Source of the DNA: UBA6059 sp965227155
GTDB lineage: Bacteria; Bacteroidota; Bacteroidia; Cytophagales; Cyclobacteriaceae
Reading direction: 5' to 3'
Length of the DNA stretch: 64,000 nucleotides
NCBI GenBank assembly: GCA_965227155.1
Contig: OZ245731.1
Span: 3,286,001 to 3,350,000 of the forward strand
The notes under the pieces are model-generated. The model saw nothing but the letters and a program-made list of their open reading frames with translations. It was not told where the DNA came from and did no database searches. Position 1 is the first letter of the stretch. Each line of letters starts with the position of its first letter. This document shows, piece after piece, positions 1 through 10,073 of the stretch. Both the position numbers and the translations under genes were made by a program.

Positions 1-3000
1 AGAACCAATGTACCCACAAGTGAAGCTGCCTTTTATGAGATCATATTGGGTAATGACAATACACTGGATCAACGCATGGAATATCATCTAAGTGTAGATG
101 GGAATGCATTTGGGGCCATTGTAAAAATGGACGGTGTGGCTATTGATACGGATTTTGCCATTGATGCGCTGGGTTCAACCAGAAAAATTATAGCCGTAGA
201 AAAAGGACCTGGTCCTGAATTTAAATATGATGATATCGTACTACAATTTCACTCTAATTGTCAGTTTGCTGATGGTACCAGCAGTGAGGAAGATATCTTT
301 CAGGAGGTAACGCTTCGTGCCCACTTTATCCCCGGCTGTACACAACCTGAAATATTTGAACCTGCTAATAATTTTACAGTCAACACAAAAAATATTAATT
401 CGGATAAAAAGACCATCCTACCAATTTCTATTGGTAATTATGACATCAATAGCGAGACATTTGAAAAAATCCTCATCCGGTATAAGCCTACATTTTCTAC
501 CACATGGAAAAGCATTGATGAGTATTATGTAAATGAAGACCCGGCATTTCCCGATCGAAAACTAATTCCGAGAGATGAATTTACAACTGATTTTGACTGG
601 ACTGTACCACCTACGGATGGATATTATGACCTGCAGGTGCTTTCCTTCTGTACAGATGGTACTGTATACGAATCAGAGATTGTAACCGGCCTGGTTGATA
701 GGTTGAACCCTGTGCCATTTGGAAATCCCTCTCCGGCTGATGGCATTCTATCACCCAATGATGAGATATTGATCCAGTTTAATGAAGTGATTGATGAGGG
801 TATTCTAAACTTCGACAACTTCCGGCTTAAGGGTGTCATCAATGGTACAGAAAATAATCATACCACCAGTGTAAGCTTCAATGGAACCAGCGATTACATG
901 GAAATTTCGGAGGGTATCAACCTTACCGGCACTCCTTATATCATTGAAATGTGGGTTAAGTGTGATGGCTTGGGCACTGAACAAACGCTGTTTTCCCAGG
1001 GGGAAGGCACTGAGCAATCCATCTACATAGGCTTTAATGCCGCTAATCAGCTAGTATGGCGACATGCAGGTCAGGAGATTGTTACGAATAATGCTAATAC
1101 GATAGATGGTGGTGAACAAGCCTGGACACATTTTGCCTTTGTATTTGATAAAGCCAATAACGTTGGTAGAATCTATCAAAATGCTACAGAACTTGCTTAC
1201 AATGGCGATAAGACATTGACCGCTGAATACCGCGGGTCGGGTGCTATCAACATAGGCCGCAATTTCTTTTCTGAGGATAAATATTTTGATGGATATATTC
1301 ATGAATTAAGAATTTGGACCCAGGTTCCGACACCTCCTGATCAAATACCCGGTAAGCTCGCCACTTTGAGCGTGAGAAGGCTTACAGGCAGAGAGGTAGG
1401 TTTGGTAGGCAACTGGCCCATGGATGAGGGCAGTGGCAACCTTGCAAGAGATATTGCCCGTGCTAAAAATGCCATGGTCAATGCCAACTGGTTGATAGAC
1501 CCATCCGGTAACTCAGCAATTTTCGATGGTAACGGTCACATGGTTATACCTGGAAGTTTTCTTGCCATGTTCGAAGAAGAGGACATCACCGTGGAATTTT
1601 GGTTTAGGCTGGCCTCAGGGGGAGATTACACTTTACTTTCCAATGGCCTTGGCGATGGCTCTGATACTAACGAAGGTGGTTGGGCTATTCGTGCCACGGC
1701 AGACGAAAAAATCATGATCTATCATAACGATCAGGTTTTTGAGGCTGTCAGTGAGGATTATTTTGACGACCAATGGCATCATTTTGCCATGGTGCTTAAT
1801 CGAATTGGCAACCTCACAACCTTTATTGATGGCCGTCAGCAAAATATTACCAATGCTTCACCCTACGGTGGTTTCCAGGGGGACTTAGCTTTAGGGGCTA
1901 CCATACATTTTGAAGACTCTACCTTTAGCCGAAAGCTTGTAGGAAGCCTTGATGAAGTTCGGATTTGGAACACAAGCAGGACCAGAGCTCAGATTGAACT
2001 GGATATGCTAAATCGATTAACCGGAGAAGAGACAGGCCTGAAAGGTTATTGGCCTTTTGATGAATTTGGTTTGGATCCTACTTTTGGTGTGCCACAGCTA
2101 ACAGCCACCTTAACCGATGAATCAAAGTCTCGAGACCTTTCTACTACACCTTTTTCATATAAAAAGAATGGTAGTGACATCCAGGCAAGTACAGGCGCTG
2201 CATTAGACAGTAATGTGCCACCGGTTCGGTTACAACGTCCGGTACAGGATATTGCTTTTACCTTCGTAGCTAATCAGGACAAGGTGATTATTACACCAAA
2301 TGTTTCACAGGAGTTGATCGAAAATATCACACTCAATGTAGCTGCCCTGAACATTTATGACCTTGCTGGTAATATATTACAATCCCCAAAAACCTGGATC
2401 GCCTATGTAGACAAGAATCAGGTCGTGTGGGGTGAACCAGGTCGCAACTTCACCAAAGAAATTGGTCAGCCACTCAGCTTTACATCCAGTATTGTAAATA
2501 CAGGTGGTGCTGAAAAGGAATTTACCATTTCCAATATTCCTCCATGGTTATCAGTGTCACCATCCAGCGGCTCTATTGCTCCAAACAGCTCATTAGAGGT
2601 AAGCTTTACCGTGAATGATGACATCAATATTGGTGAATTTACCAACAGTATTCACCTGACCACTGATTTCGGCTTTAATGAGGTGTTTCTTCTTAACCTG
2701 ACTGTATTTAAGAATCCACCTGAGGAGTGGAACTTTGATCCTGCTGCTTTTGAATTTAGCATGTCGGTCATAGGTCAGCTGAGAATTGAGGGTGACATTT
2801 CTATTGATGCTAATGATAGGCTGGGCGCCTTTGTGAATGGCCAAAGCAGAGGCTATGTTAATCTTGAGTACATCGAGCTCCTCGATAATTACATGGCTTT
2901 CCTCAATGTATATAGCAATAATCCGGCAGGTGAAGAAATTGAATTCAGAATTTGGGATGCCAGCGAAGGTAGAGTTTACACCAATGTGGACCCATCCTTT

Positions 3001-4257
3001 GAATTTATCAGCGATACAAGACAGGGCGAAATACTTAACCCGATCATATTTGAAACCAAAAATCTTGTTCAGAAAATCCAGCCGGTAGTTAATGGCTGGC
3101 AATGGATATCCTTTAATGTGAATTCTGATGATTTTGATGATATCAATGCGTTCATGTCTTCTGTGAATGCGGAAGATGGCGATAAAATTGACGGCATTAG
3201 GTTTACGGAGCAATACGATCCACTAAATGGCTGGATCGGTACGATATCTCAAAATGGAGGCCTCCAAAATGGCGAGCTCTATAAGCTCCGGGTGACCAAT
3301 CCTGGTGACTTAATTTACGAAGGTTCATTGGTAAACCCTTCCACTGTAACGATCAATGTATCAGCAGGGTGGAACTGGATTGGCTTCATAGCACAGGAAA
3401 ACATGGAGATTAACGAGGCATTGGCCAACTTTAATGACGTAACCCTGGGAGATGAAATTAAAAGTCAGCGAGATTTTGCGGTGTATGGTGGGCCGGCAAT
3501 AGGGTGGCTGGGTAGCTTAAAATCTTTACAACCGGGTCAGGGTTTTATGCTAAAAGCCCAGCAGGCCGGCTCATTTGTTTATCCACAGGAAACACTAAAT
3601 AATGGGCGAAAGCTAGAGATTAAAAACCGCGATTTATTAGAAAAGGGAAGCCTTACCATCCGGCCTGAAAATTACCGAGAGAATATGACCATGATAGCTG
3701 CAATTGAAGGGTTTGAAAACACCCAATCTGCAGATACGCTGGTTGCATTAATAGGGAATCAGGCGCGTGGATTAGCACTTCCTATTTGGAACCCACTTTC
3801 TAACACCTACAATTATTTTATTACGATTCATGGTGATGTAAGTGGACAACCATTACGCTTTGGAGCGCTTAGTAGCAATGGTCTTTATAGCCTGGTTGCG
3901 GCCTCTGATACCTATTTTAACTTCAACACCCGACTGGGATCTTTAGAAAAACCAGTGCTGCTGAAACCCTCAACTATTCCTACGGAACAGTTTGACGTAA
4001 CCATATTCCCCAATCCATTCAAGGATGAAATTGAATTAAGAATGCAGGTAGAATCTGATGAACCTATCGAATTTCAAATTCTCGATCTAGCAGGAAAGCT
4101 GATACTTGGCGCGAAGCTGGATGATCCTGCCAATGGAATCCATCTATTCATCTGGGATGGTCGATCAGGAAATGGCGGGATAGTACCGGCAGGGGTATAT
4201 CTATTGGCAATTCAGAAAGATGGCCATTTGCAAACCTATAAGATAATTAAAAAGTAA
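1..4257 (+). CDS. LamG-domain surface protein with T9SS type A sorting domain (5' partial)
   Basis: The frame is open from base 1 with no start, so the gene begins upstream of the window; the TTG at 46 is not a convincing start. At least 1418 residues are visible. Numbering from base 46, I see an Ig-like segment (about 225-265), two LamG/concanavalin A-like domains (about 270-425 and 490-645, each ending in a DEVRIW or HELRIW-type strand), a segment resembling an Abnormal spindle/BACON-like fold (about 790-885), a module shared with the next gene (about 900-1005), and repeated GW-WI motifs (about 1015-1180). The last 85 residues are a type IX secretion type A signal: FPNPF, then DLAGK, GxxxPAGVYLL and a basic end. 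Such proteins are exported by the T9SS and anchored or released at the cell surface. The LamG domains suggest carbohydrate or protein binding; the ligand is unknown. It sits 31 bp ahead of the adhesin gene and is probably co-transcribed. Confidence 0.88.
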   Translation, partial: RTNVPTSEAAFYEIILGNDNTLDQRMEYHLSVDGNAFGAIVKMDGVAIDTDFAIDALGSTRKIIAVEKGPGPEFKYDDIVLQFHSNCQFADGTSSEEDIFQEVTLRAHFIPGCTQPEIFEPANNFTVNTKNINSDKKTILPISIGNYDINSETFEKILIRYKPTFSTTWKSIDEYYVNEDPAFPDRKLIPRDEFTTDFDWTVPPTDGYYDLQVLSFCTDGTVYESEIVTGLVDRLNPVPFGNPSPADGILSPNDEILIQFNEVIDEGILNFDNFRLKGVINGTENNHTTSVSFNGTSDYMEISEGINLTGTPYIIEMWVKCDGLGTEQTLFSQGEGTEQSIYIGFNAANQLVWRHAGQEIVTNNANTIDGGEQAWTHFAFVFDKANNVGRIYQNATELAYNGDKTLTAEYRGSGAINIGRNFFSEDKYFDGYIHELRIWTQVPTPPDQIPGKLATLSVRRLTGREVGLVGNWPMDEGSGNLARDIARAKNAMVNANWLIDPSGNSAIFDGNGHMVIPGSFLAMFEEEDITVEFWFRLASGGDYTLLSNGLGDGSDTNEGGWAIRATADEKIMIYHNDQVFEAVSEDYFDDQWHHFAMVLNRIGNLTTFIDGRQQNITNASPYGGFQGDLALGATIHFEDSTFSRKLVGSLDEVRIWNTSRTRAQIELDMLNRLTGEETGLKGYWPFDEFGLDPTFGVPQLTATLTDESKSRDLSTTPFSYKKNGSDIQASTGAALDSNVPPVRLQRPVQDIAFTFVANQDKVIITPNVSQELIENITLNVAALNIYDLAGNILQSPKTWIAYVDKNQVVWGEPGRNFTKEIGQPLSFTSSIVNTGGAEKEFTISNIPPWLSVSPSSGSIAPNSSLEVSFTVNDDINIGEFTNSIHLTTDFGFNEVFLLNLTVFKNPPEEWNFDPAAFEFSMSVIGQLRIEGDISIDANDRLGAFVNGQSRGYVNLEYIELLDNYMAFLNVYSNNPAGEEIEFRIWDASEGRVYTNVDPSFEFISDTRQGEILNPIIFETKNLVQKIQPVVNGWQWISFNVNSDDFDDINAFMSSVNAEDGDKIDGIRFTEQYDPLNGWIGTISQNGGLQNGELYKLRVTNPGDLIYEGSLVNPSTVTINVSAGWNWIGFIAQENMEINEALANFNDVTLGDEIKSQRDFAVYGGPAIGWLGSLKSLQPGQGFMLKAQQAGSFVYPQETLNNGRKLEIKNRDLLEKGSLTIRPENYRENMTMIAAIEGFENTQSADTLVALIGNQARGLALPIWNPLSNTYNYFITIHGDVSGQPLRFGALSSNGLYSLVAASDTYFNFNTRLGSLEKPVLLKPSTIPTEQFDVTIFPNPFKDEIELRMQVESDEPIEFQILDLAGKLILGAKLDDPANGIHLFIWDGRSGNGGIVPAGVYLLAIQKDGHLQTYKIIKK

Positions 4258-4288
4258 GCGGACAGCACCAACCTAACCTATTACCTAG

Positions 4289-7200
4289 ATGAAGAGATTA
4301 AAGAGCATTCTCGTTTTAATACTGTTTTGTTTGAGTGGTCAAGCGGTTCTTTCACAGCCCAATTGGCCAGCTCCAAATCCAAGCAGCTTTCAATATTCGA
4401 TGACGATCACTGCCAGGCTAAATGCAGATGGCATTGACCTTGAAGACAATACCGATAAAGTTGCGGCTTTCGTTGGCAATGACCTCCGTGGTGTAGGATC
4501 GCCAACGGTCTTCGTGACATCTACAGGAGAATTTGTCGTTTTTTTGAGGGTTTACAGCAACTCAGCTTCAGGCGAGGATATAAGATTTGAGATGTATGAT
4601 GCCTCAGAAGATAATCAGGTTGCCGCTATCAATACAATACCCTTTCAAAACAATGCTACTGTAGGTACCAATACCAGTCCTGTTCTGATTACTAATAATA
4701 ATGTTCCCACTGACATTATACTTTCTAGTACGAGAATCGATGAAAATGAAAGTGCAAACACACAGGTAGGATTATTCTCGACAACAGACGATGATGCCGG
4801 AGAGACTTTTACTTATGCTTTAGTTGCCGGAGAAGGCTCAGCCAATAATGATGATTTTCTGATTAGCAATAATGAGCTACTTTCTAATACCATTTTTAAC
4901 TATGAGGTAAAAAGCACCTACAGTATTCGTGTTAAGGTTACCGATAGCAAAGGTGGAGTATTTGAAAAGGCCTTCACCATACAGATCAATGATGTCAATG
5001 ACCCACCTTTTTCATTGGGTTTGTCTAATAGTAACCTCGAGGAGAATAGTGTTTTAGGCACTGTTGTTGGTATTTTGTCAAGCGGAGATATAGATGTGGT
5101 AGACAACCACACTTATACATTTGTAGCTGGAGCCGGCGATGTTGACAATGCCAGTTTCACCATTTCAGGCTCAGACCTCAAAATCAATACAGCGGTAAAT
5201 TTTGAACAGAAGAATACTTTTTCTGTTCGCGTGCGCACTACTGATTCAGGTGGCGGTTTTTTTGAGGAAGATTTTACCATCAATATTCTGGATATCAATG
5301 AGGCACCTTCTCAACTTTCACTTTCTAATAGTCAGGTGCCTGAAAATTCACCCTTTTTGACTGAAGTTGGTCAATTATCTACAACTGACCAGGATGCCAA
5401 CGAATCGCATACCTACAGTTTTGTGGGAGAGGATAATGATAATGCAAGCTTCGTATTAGATGGTAATATCCTCAAAGTTTTTGATGAGACCAATTTTGAA
5501 GAAAAGCCAGTATTTGTCATCAAAATAAGAACTGAAGATAAAGATGGTGCCATTCTCGACAGGCAGTTTACAATCAATATAGTAGACGCCAATGATGCGC
5601 CAACAGCTATGCAATTATCAGAACTTACCATTGATGAAAATCAAGCTGCTGGTACTGTGGTAGGAATTTTTACGACCTCTGACCAGGATCTCAATGATAA
5701 CCATACTTATACCCTTGTAGCGGGTATTGGCAGTGATGATAATGCTGCATTTGATATTCCTAATGCTGAAGATCGACTTGTTGCTGAGGGGGTATTGGAT
5801 TTTGAAACCAAGAGTCGCTATAAGATCCGGGTTAGATCTGATGATGGAAATGGCGGCAGTATAGAGCGAGCTTATGTGATTTTGGTTAATGATACTAATG
5901 ATGATCCCACTGCTCTAAGAATCACCAATAATCAGATTTTGGAAACTGCCCCTATTGGTTCTGCCATTGGTAGATTTATCACTACCGATGAGGATAATGG
6001 TGATAATCATGCCTATGCGCTGGTAAGTGGTGAGGGTGATGTGGACAATAATGCATTCATCATTGTAGAGGGTGAATTATTCAATACAAATACGCTCGAT
6101 TTTGAGACGCAGGAGAGTTATCAGATCAGGGTAAGAACTACCGATTCTGGTGGTGGAAGTTTTGAGGAACAGTTTACCATCAATATTATCGATGCAAATG
6201 ATGTGCCTGATAAGATCAATCTCTCTAACAATTCCCTTAACGAAAATGATGAGACCATACCGGCAATTGGCACATTATCAACCGTAGATGCAGATGCTGG
6301 TGAAAGCTTTACCTATATTATTGATCAGGTTTTTGACAATGAGTTTTTCTTCATTGAAGGAAATATCCTAAAACCGGTAAAGGCTTTAGATTTTGAAGAG
6401 CAGATTTTTTACACACTCCAGATCACCTCAATAGATAAGGACAATGCTTCGGTTACGCAGCAATTTGTGGTTCAGGTGTTAGATCAAAATGATGCCCCAT
6501 CAGATATTACACTCGATAACTTATCGATAGCGGAAAATCTGGATGCCGGAGCACTAGTGGCAGAGATTTCTACATCTGATCAGGATGTCGGAGATGTACA
6601 TACCTATGTTTTGGTAGAGGATGTAGCTGATAATGATGCTTTTCTCATAGAAAATAACCAATTAAAGACAGCAATTACACTTGATTTTGAGATGCAGGAG
6701 TCTTACAAAGTAAAAATTCAGGTTGAAGACAGTGATGATGGGATATTTGAAAAATCATTTGTCATTCTTGTTGAAGATCAAAATGATGGTCCAACGGGTA
6801 TCCTTCTCAGCAATAATCGAATAGACGAGAATAAGGCTAAAGGAACACTTGTAGGCAAGCTGATCGTAGAAGATATAGACGGTGATGATAGAGGTTATGT
6901 TTACTCATTCACGGGTGATGGTTTTGATAATGACCATTTTCAATTGGATGGTAATCAGTTATTATCGAGTACTGTTTTTAATTATGAAGCTGAGGCTAAC
7001 TATGAAATTCTTGTTCGCGCCACGGATGTAACAGGGGCTTTCATTCAGGATACTTTTAAGATCAACGTGATTGATGCTAACGATGTGCCTGAATCCGTAA
7101 GTTTGTCCAATGCAGCTTTAGATGAAAACCTTCCTTCCTCTACCACTATTGGCATTTTTTCAACGAGCGACCAGGATTTGGATGATCAATTTGTATATGA

Positions 7201-8563
7201 GATTGAGACTGGCCTGGATGCAGATATGTTCGTCATTGAAGATAACCAGCTTCGAACGAATACGAGCTTTGATTTTGAAGCAAAGAAGTTTTATTCCATA
7301 AAAGTATCATCGACAGATCTGGCCGGAGGGCGGGCAGAAGCAACTTTCGTTATTGAAATCAATGATGCCAATGACGCACCCTTTGACCTTTCACTTAATG
7401 GTAACGCAATTGCAGAAAATGCACAGGAGCGTGTCAAAATAGGGCTTTTTACAGCGCAGGATCAGGATGCCGGTGATAGCCATACTTACAGTCTTACAGA
7501 AGGTTTTGGAGATGATGGTAATGGTTATTTTATCATAGAAAATGGGGAACTGTTATCCGGGGCAACCTTCAATTTTGAAGAGCAATCTGATTTTAGCATC
7601 CGCGTACAGGTAGCTGATGATAATGGTGGTCAAAGTGAGCAAATATTTCAAATCCAAGTGTTGGACAGGAATGATACACCTACGGATATTGAGATTGAAA
7701 TTCCCAAATTCAATGAAAATCAGCCCATTGGTACATTTGTTACCAGTTTCAGCACTGTCGATGAGGACCCAAATGATGCCTTTACCTATACCCTTGCTCC
7801 TGGTGAAGGAGATAACGACAACAACCGTTTCAGAATTTCTAATAATGTATTGATTACGGATGATCTATTTGATGCAGAGGAAACGGGTGAGGTGAGTATT
7901 AGAATTCGGTCAAAAGATGACAATGCCTTCACAGAAAAAGTCTTTTTATTAAGCGTGGAGAGTGTGAATGAAGCACCCATCCTGGAAGATATCACTTTCA
8001 GAGTTATCGAAGAAACCCCCGTAGGTACTTTGATTGGGCAACTTGAAGCTTTCGATCAGGATTTTGGTCAGTCTATCACCTATACCATACTATATGGTGA
8101 GCCTGTAGACGATAGGCAGGTACCTTTTGATCTTGATCCAGCCTCAGGAGAAATCAGAGTCAACAACAATCTCCCGCTCGACTATGAGCAGTACCCTGTT
8201 TTTAATCTTTTTGTAGAAGCAAAAGACGATGGACTGGGGCAACTCTCAGATACGGCCCAAGTGACCATTCGCCTTGAAGATGTAATGGAAAGAGAGCTGC
8301 CGGCCAACAATTTCATTTCTCCTAATGGCGATGGCTACAATGATGTATTCTTCATTCAGAATGTCCAAATCTATTACGACTACACGCTTTTGATTATGGA
8401 TCAATTTGGCAATGTAGTGTACAAAAGAAAGCCTTATATCAATGATTGGGATGGCACCTCTGATAGTGGAAAAGCCTTGCCATCCGGAGTGTATTATTAC
8501 AAAATGTCAAGTGAGTTTGAGCCCTACGTGTATCAGGGATCAATAACCCTAATACGCGAATAA
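4289..8563 (+). CDS. Cadherin-repeat adhesin with gliding-associated (type B) T9SS C-terminal domain
   Basis: 1424 residues from ATG 4289 with a clear signal peptide (about residues 1-22, ending VLSQ). After a module of about 105 residues shared with the preceding protein (about 30-135), I count twelve cadherin-like repeats of about 97-102 residues. Each starts with an xENxxxGTxVG-type strand, continues with a DxDxxD loop and LDFE motif, and ends DxNDAP or similar, the pattern of Ca2+-binding cadherin repeats. The final 85 residues match the gliding motility-associated C-terminal (CHU_C, type B) signal: FISPNGDGYND, QFGNVVY, W-G-T and LPSGVYYY. Established knowledge: type B cargo such as SprB needs a PorP/SprF partner, and one is encoded 16 bp downstream. 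Probable function is a long Ca2+-stiffened surface adhesin for attachment or gliding. It is strongly acidic, as expected for Ca2+ binding. Confidence 0.9.
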   Translation: MKRLKSILVLILFCLSGQAVLSQPNWPAPNPSSFQYSMTITARLNADGIDLEDNTDKVAAFVGNDLRGVGSPTVFVTSTGEFVVFLRVYSNSASGEDIRFEMYDASEDNQVAAINTIPFQNNATVGTNTSPVLITNNNVPTDIILSSTRIDENESANTQVGLFSTTDDDAGETFTYALVAGEGSANNDDFLISNNELLSNTIFNYEVKSTYSIRVKVTDSKGGVFEKAFTIQINDVNDPPFSLGLSNSNLEENSVLGTVVGILSSGDIDVVDNHTYTFVAGAGDVDNASFTISGSDLKINTAVNFEQKNTFSVRVRTTDSGGGFFEEDFTINILDINEAPSQLSLSNSQVPENSPFLTEVGQLSTTDQDANESHTYSFVGEDNDNASFVLDGNILKVFDETNFEEKPVFVIKIRTEDKDGAILDRQFTINIVDANDAPTAMQLSELTIDENQAAGTVVGIFTTSDQDLNDNHTYTLVAGIGSDDNAAFDIPNAEDRLVAEGVLDFETKSRYKIRVRSDDGNGGSIERAYVILVNDTNDDPTALRITNNQILETAPIGSAIGRFITTDEDNGDNHAYALVSGEGDVDNNAFIIVEGELFNTNTLDFETQESYQIRVRTTDSGGGSFEEQFTINIIDANDVPDKINLSNNSLNENDETIPAIGTLSTVDADAGESFTYIIDQVFDNEFFFIEGNILKPVKALDFEEQIFYTLQITSIDKDNASVTQQFVVQVLDQNDAPSDITLDNLSIAENLDAGALVAEISTSDQDVGDVHTYVLVEDVADNDAFLIENNQLKTAITLDFEMQESYKVKIQVEDSDDGIFEKSFVILVEDQNDGPTGILLSNNRIDENKAKGTLVGKLIVEDIDGDDRGYVYSFTGDGFDNDHFQLDGNQLLSSTVFNYEAEANYEILVRATDVTGAFIQDTFKINVIDANDVPESVSLSNAALDENLPSSTTIGIFSTSDQDLDDQFVYEIETGLDADMFVIEDNQLRTNTSFDFEAKKFYSIKVSSTDLAGGRAEATFVIEINDANDAPFDLSLNGNAIAENAQERVKIGLFTAQDQDAGDSHTYSLTEGFGDDGNGYFIIENGELLSGATFNFEEQSDFSIRVQVADDNGGQSEQIFQIQVLDRNDTPTDIEIEIPKFNENQPIGTFVTSFSTVDEDPNDAFTYTLAPGEGDNDNNRFRISNNVLITDDLFDAEETGEVSIRIRSKDDNAFTEKVFLLSVESVNEAPILEDITFRVIEETPVGTLIGQLEAFDQDFGQSITYTILYGEPVDDRQVPFDLDPASGEIRVNNNLPLDYEQYPVFNLFVEAKDDGLGQLSDTAQVTIRLEDVMERELPANNFISPNGDGYNDVFFIQNVQIYYDYTLLIMDQFGNVVYKRKPYINDWDGTSDSGKALPSGVYYYKMSSEFEPYVYQGSITLIRE

Positions 8564-8579
8564 CCTAAACAACCTAGCC

Positions 8580-10010
8580 ATGAAAACAACAATCATCAAA
8601 CCATATTTACAGCTCCTGTTCCTCATTCTTTTTGCAATTATAATGACTTGCTTCTGGTCCCTTGATGCTGGAGCGCAAAGCTTAAATAACAGCAATCTGT
8701 ATACTAAGAATAGATTCTCACTCAATCCTGCCTATGCAGGCAATAGAGATCAAATCTTTTCGGCCTTTCAGGCAAGTAATCAGGTTTCAAGTGTGGGAGA
8801 TGCCCCTAAGTATTTAATGTTCAACACTCATGGGCTCGTATTTCAAAATCTAGGCCTGGGGTTAAATCTCCTCAGAGATTCCAGAGGCTTTTTTGAAACC
8901 ACCCTCATCGAAGTAGGTGCATCTTATGTAGCAAGATTTGAGGATGATCATAGCATTACCTTCGGTTTAAGTACCGGTTATTTACGCGAAAGGTTAGATC
9001 GCCAGGCTATTAGTGTAAATAATTATGTAGATATGAATGATCCAATCCTGCTGGGAGATTTCTATGATCAGGGTCAGCTTAAGATTGGTACAGGTGTAGT
9101 TTACCGTCTGAAAAACCTGGAGGTCTCCGCCTCATTACCCAGAATTGTAAGAACTAATAATCAGCTCAATTTCAATTTTATGGGTTATGCCGGTTACGAA
9201 TTCTTTAGCAGGGACGGCAGATGGATGTACAAACCCAATGTGCTTTACAGAATCCCCGATGGCAACGACAACTTCTTTGATGGCAACTTTATGGCAGAGT
9301 GGAATCGAAAGTTTTGGGGACAGGTTGGCTACAGGACTAATGGTAGTGTAAACATGGCCGTTGGCGTAAATCTGGATTTTGTAGGGGTGGGCTATTCTTA
9401 TGGCTATGCTACCGGTGACCTTTCTGAGATCATGACAGGCCGACATGAGGTGCTTGTCACATTTGCTTTTGGTGAAAAAGACTACAGTAAAAACCGCGAG
9501 AAAAATGGTAGTAGGTTCGGGAGAAATCTCGTGGAGCGTACTAGAGTGCAATCTGCAGAGCCCGAGGAGGAGGATTACCAGCAGAAATATATCACTATGA
9601 TGGAGCGCTACATTACCATGCAGGAGCGCATGGCCGCGCAGGAAGCTGAACAGCGAGCTGCTTCTCAGGCCATTCTTGATCAACTTGAGGCCATGCGCAG
9701 TGAAATGTCAGCGCTTAAAATGGAACTAGAATCTGTAGTGGTAGAGCAGGAGGTAAGTGGTCTTGACGGTGAGATGGAGCCTGGCTATTATGTGGTGATC
9801 TCCACATGTCAGGATATAGAATGTGCCCGCAACGAACAGGACAGATTCAGTAAAGACCGTAATGTGGATACTGAAGTAGCCGTGAATAACAAGAAAGGGT
9901 TTTATTATATCATAACACACAAAATCAATGAATTTGATAGTTCCATATCCACAATGAAGGATATGAGGACCAAAGGCTTTACTGATGCCTGGGTATTGGT
10001 TTACAAATAG
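8580..10010 (+). CDS. PorP/SprF family type IX secretion membrane protein with C-terminal extension
   Basis: 476 residues with an N-terminal signal sequence (cleavage near residue 33, AGAQ). The family motif NPAYAGN is at 49-55, followed by an outer-membrane beta-barrel region to about residue 300 (alternating aromatic strands, GLGLNLLRDSRG-like turns). PorP/SprF proteins are usually about 300-340 residues. This one continues with a charged linker, a coiled coil rich in M-E-R-Q (about 335-385) and a compact C-terminal domain (about 400-476) whose beginning GYYVVIST resembles the start of SPOR domains. Family knowledge: SprF assists secretion or attachment of SprB-like adhesins. Its position directly after the type B adhesin gene (16 bp gap) suggests a dedicated partner. 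The extension could anchor it to peptidoglycan or the T9SS periplasmic ring, which is inference. A terminator follows at 10,044. Confidence 0.87.
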   Translation: MKTTIIKPYLQLLFLILFAIIMTCFWSLDAGAQSLNNSNLYTKNRFSLNPAYAGNRDQIFSAFQASNQVSSVGDAPKYLMFNTHGLVFQNLGLGLNLLRDSRGFFETTLIEVGASYVARFEDDHSITFGLSTGYLRERLDRQAISVNNYVDMNDPILLGDFYDQGQLKIGTGVVYRLKNLEVSASLPRIVRTNNQLNFNFMGYAGYEFFSRDGRWMYKPNVLYRIPDGNDNFFDGNFMAEWNRKFWGQVGYRTNGSVNMAVGVNLDFVGVGYSYGYATGDLSEIMTGRHEVLVTFAFGEKDYSKNREKNGSRFGRNLVERTRVQSAEPEEEDYQQKYITMMERYITMQERMAAQEAEQRAASQAILDQLEAMRSEMSALKMELESVVVEQEVSGLDGEMEPGYYVVISTCQDIECARNEQDRFSKDRNVDTEVAVNNKKGFYYIITHKINEFDSSISTMKDMRTKGFTDAWVLVYK

Positions 10011-10043
10011 ATTGGTGTCCAATTACCATAGCTGGTTAGGACG

Positions 10044-10073
10044 GGCCTCTGCAGTCGGCAGAGGCCTTTTTTT
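10044..10073 (+). terminator. Intrinsic terminator of the surface-protein operon
   Basis: A perfect 9-bp stem, GGCCTCTGC (10044-10052) with GCAGAGGCC (10058-10066), has a 5-nt loop and is followed by seven T. It lies 34 bp after the SprF-like gene and ends at the stop codon of the convergent gene, so it closes the rightward operon. Confidence 0.85.

Noticed and set aside
46..48. TTG at 46 as the start of the first gene
   Set aside because: The frame is open to base 1 and the residues before 46 look like ordinary coding sequence.
2593..3213. 206-codon minus-strand ORF opposite the LamG gene
   Set aside because: Lies antisense within a clearly coding domain, and its translation has no domain-like features.
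4289..8563. Cadherin repeats considered as a DNA tandem repeat
   Set aside because: The repeats are diverged at DNA level; only the protein pattern is conserved.
9135..9683. 182-codon minus-strand ORF in the SprF-like gene
   Set aside because: Antisense shadow of a well-supported gene; composition is not protein-like.
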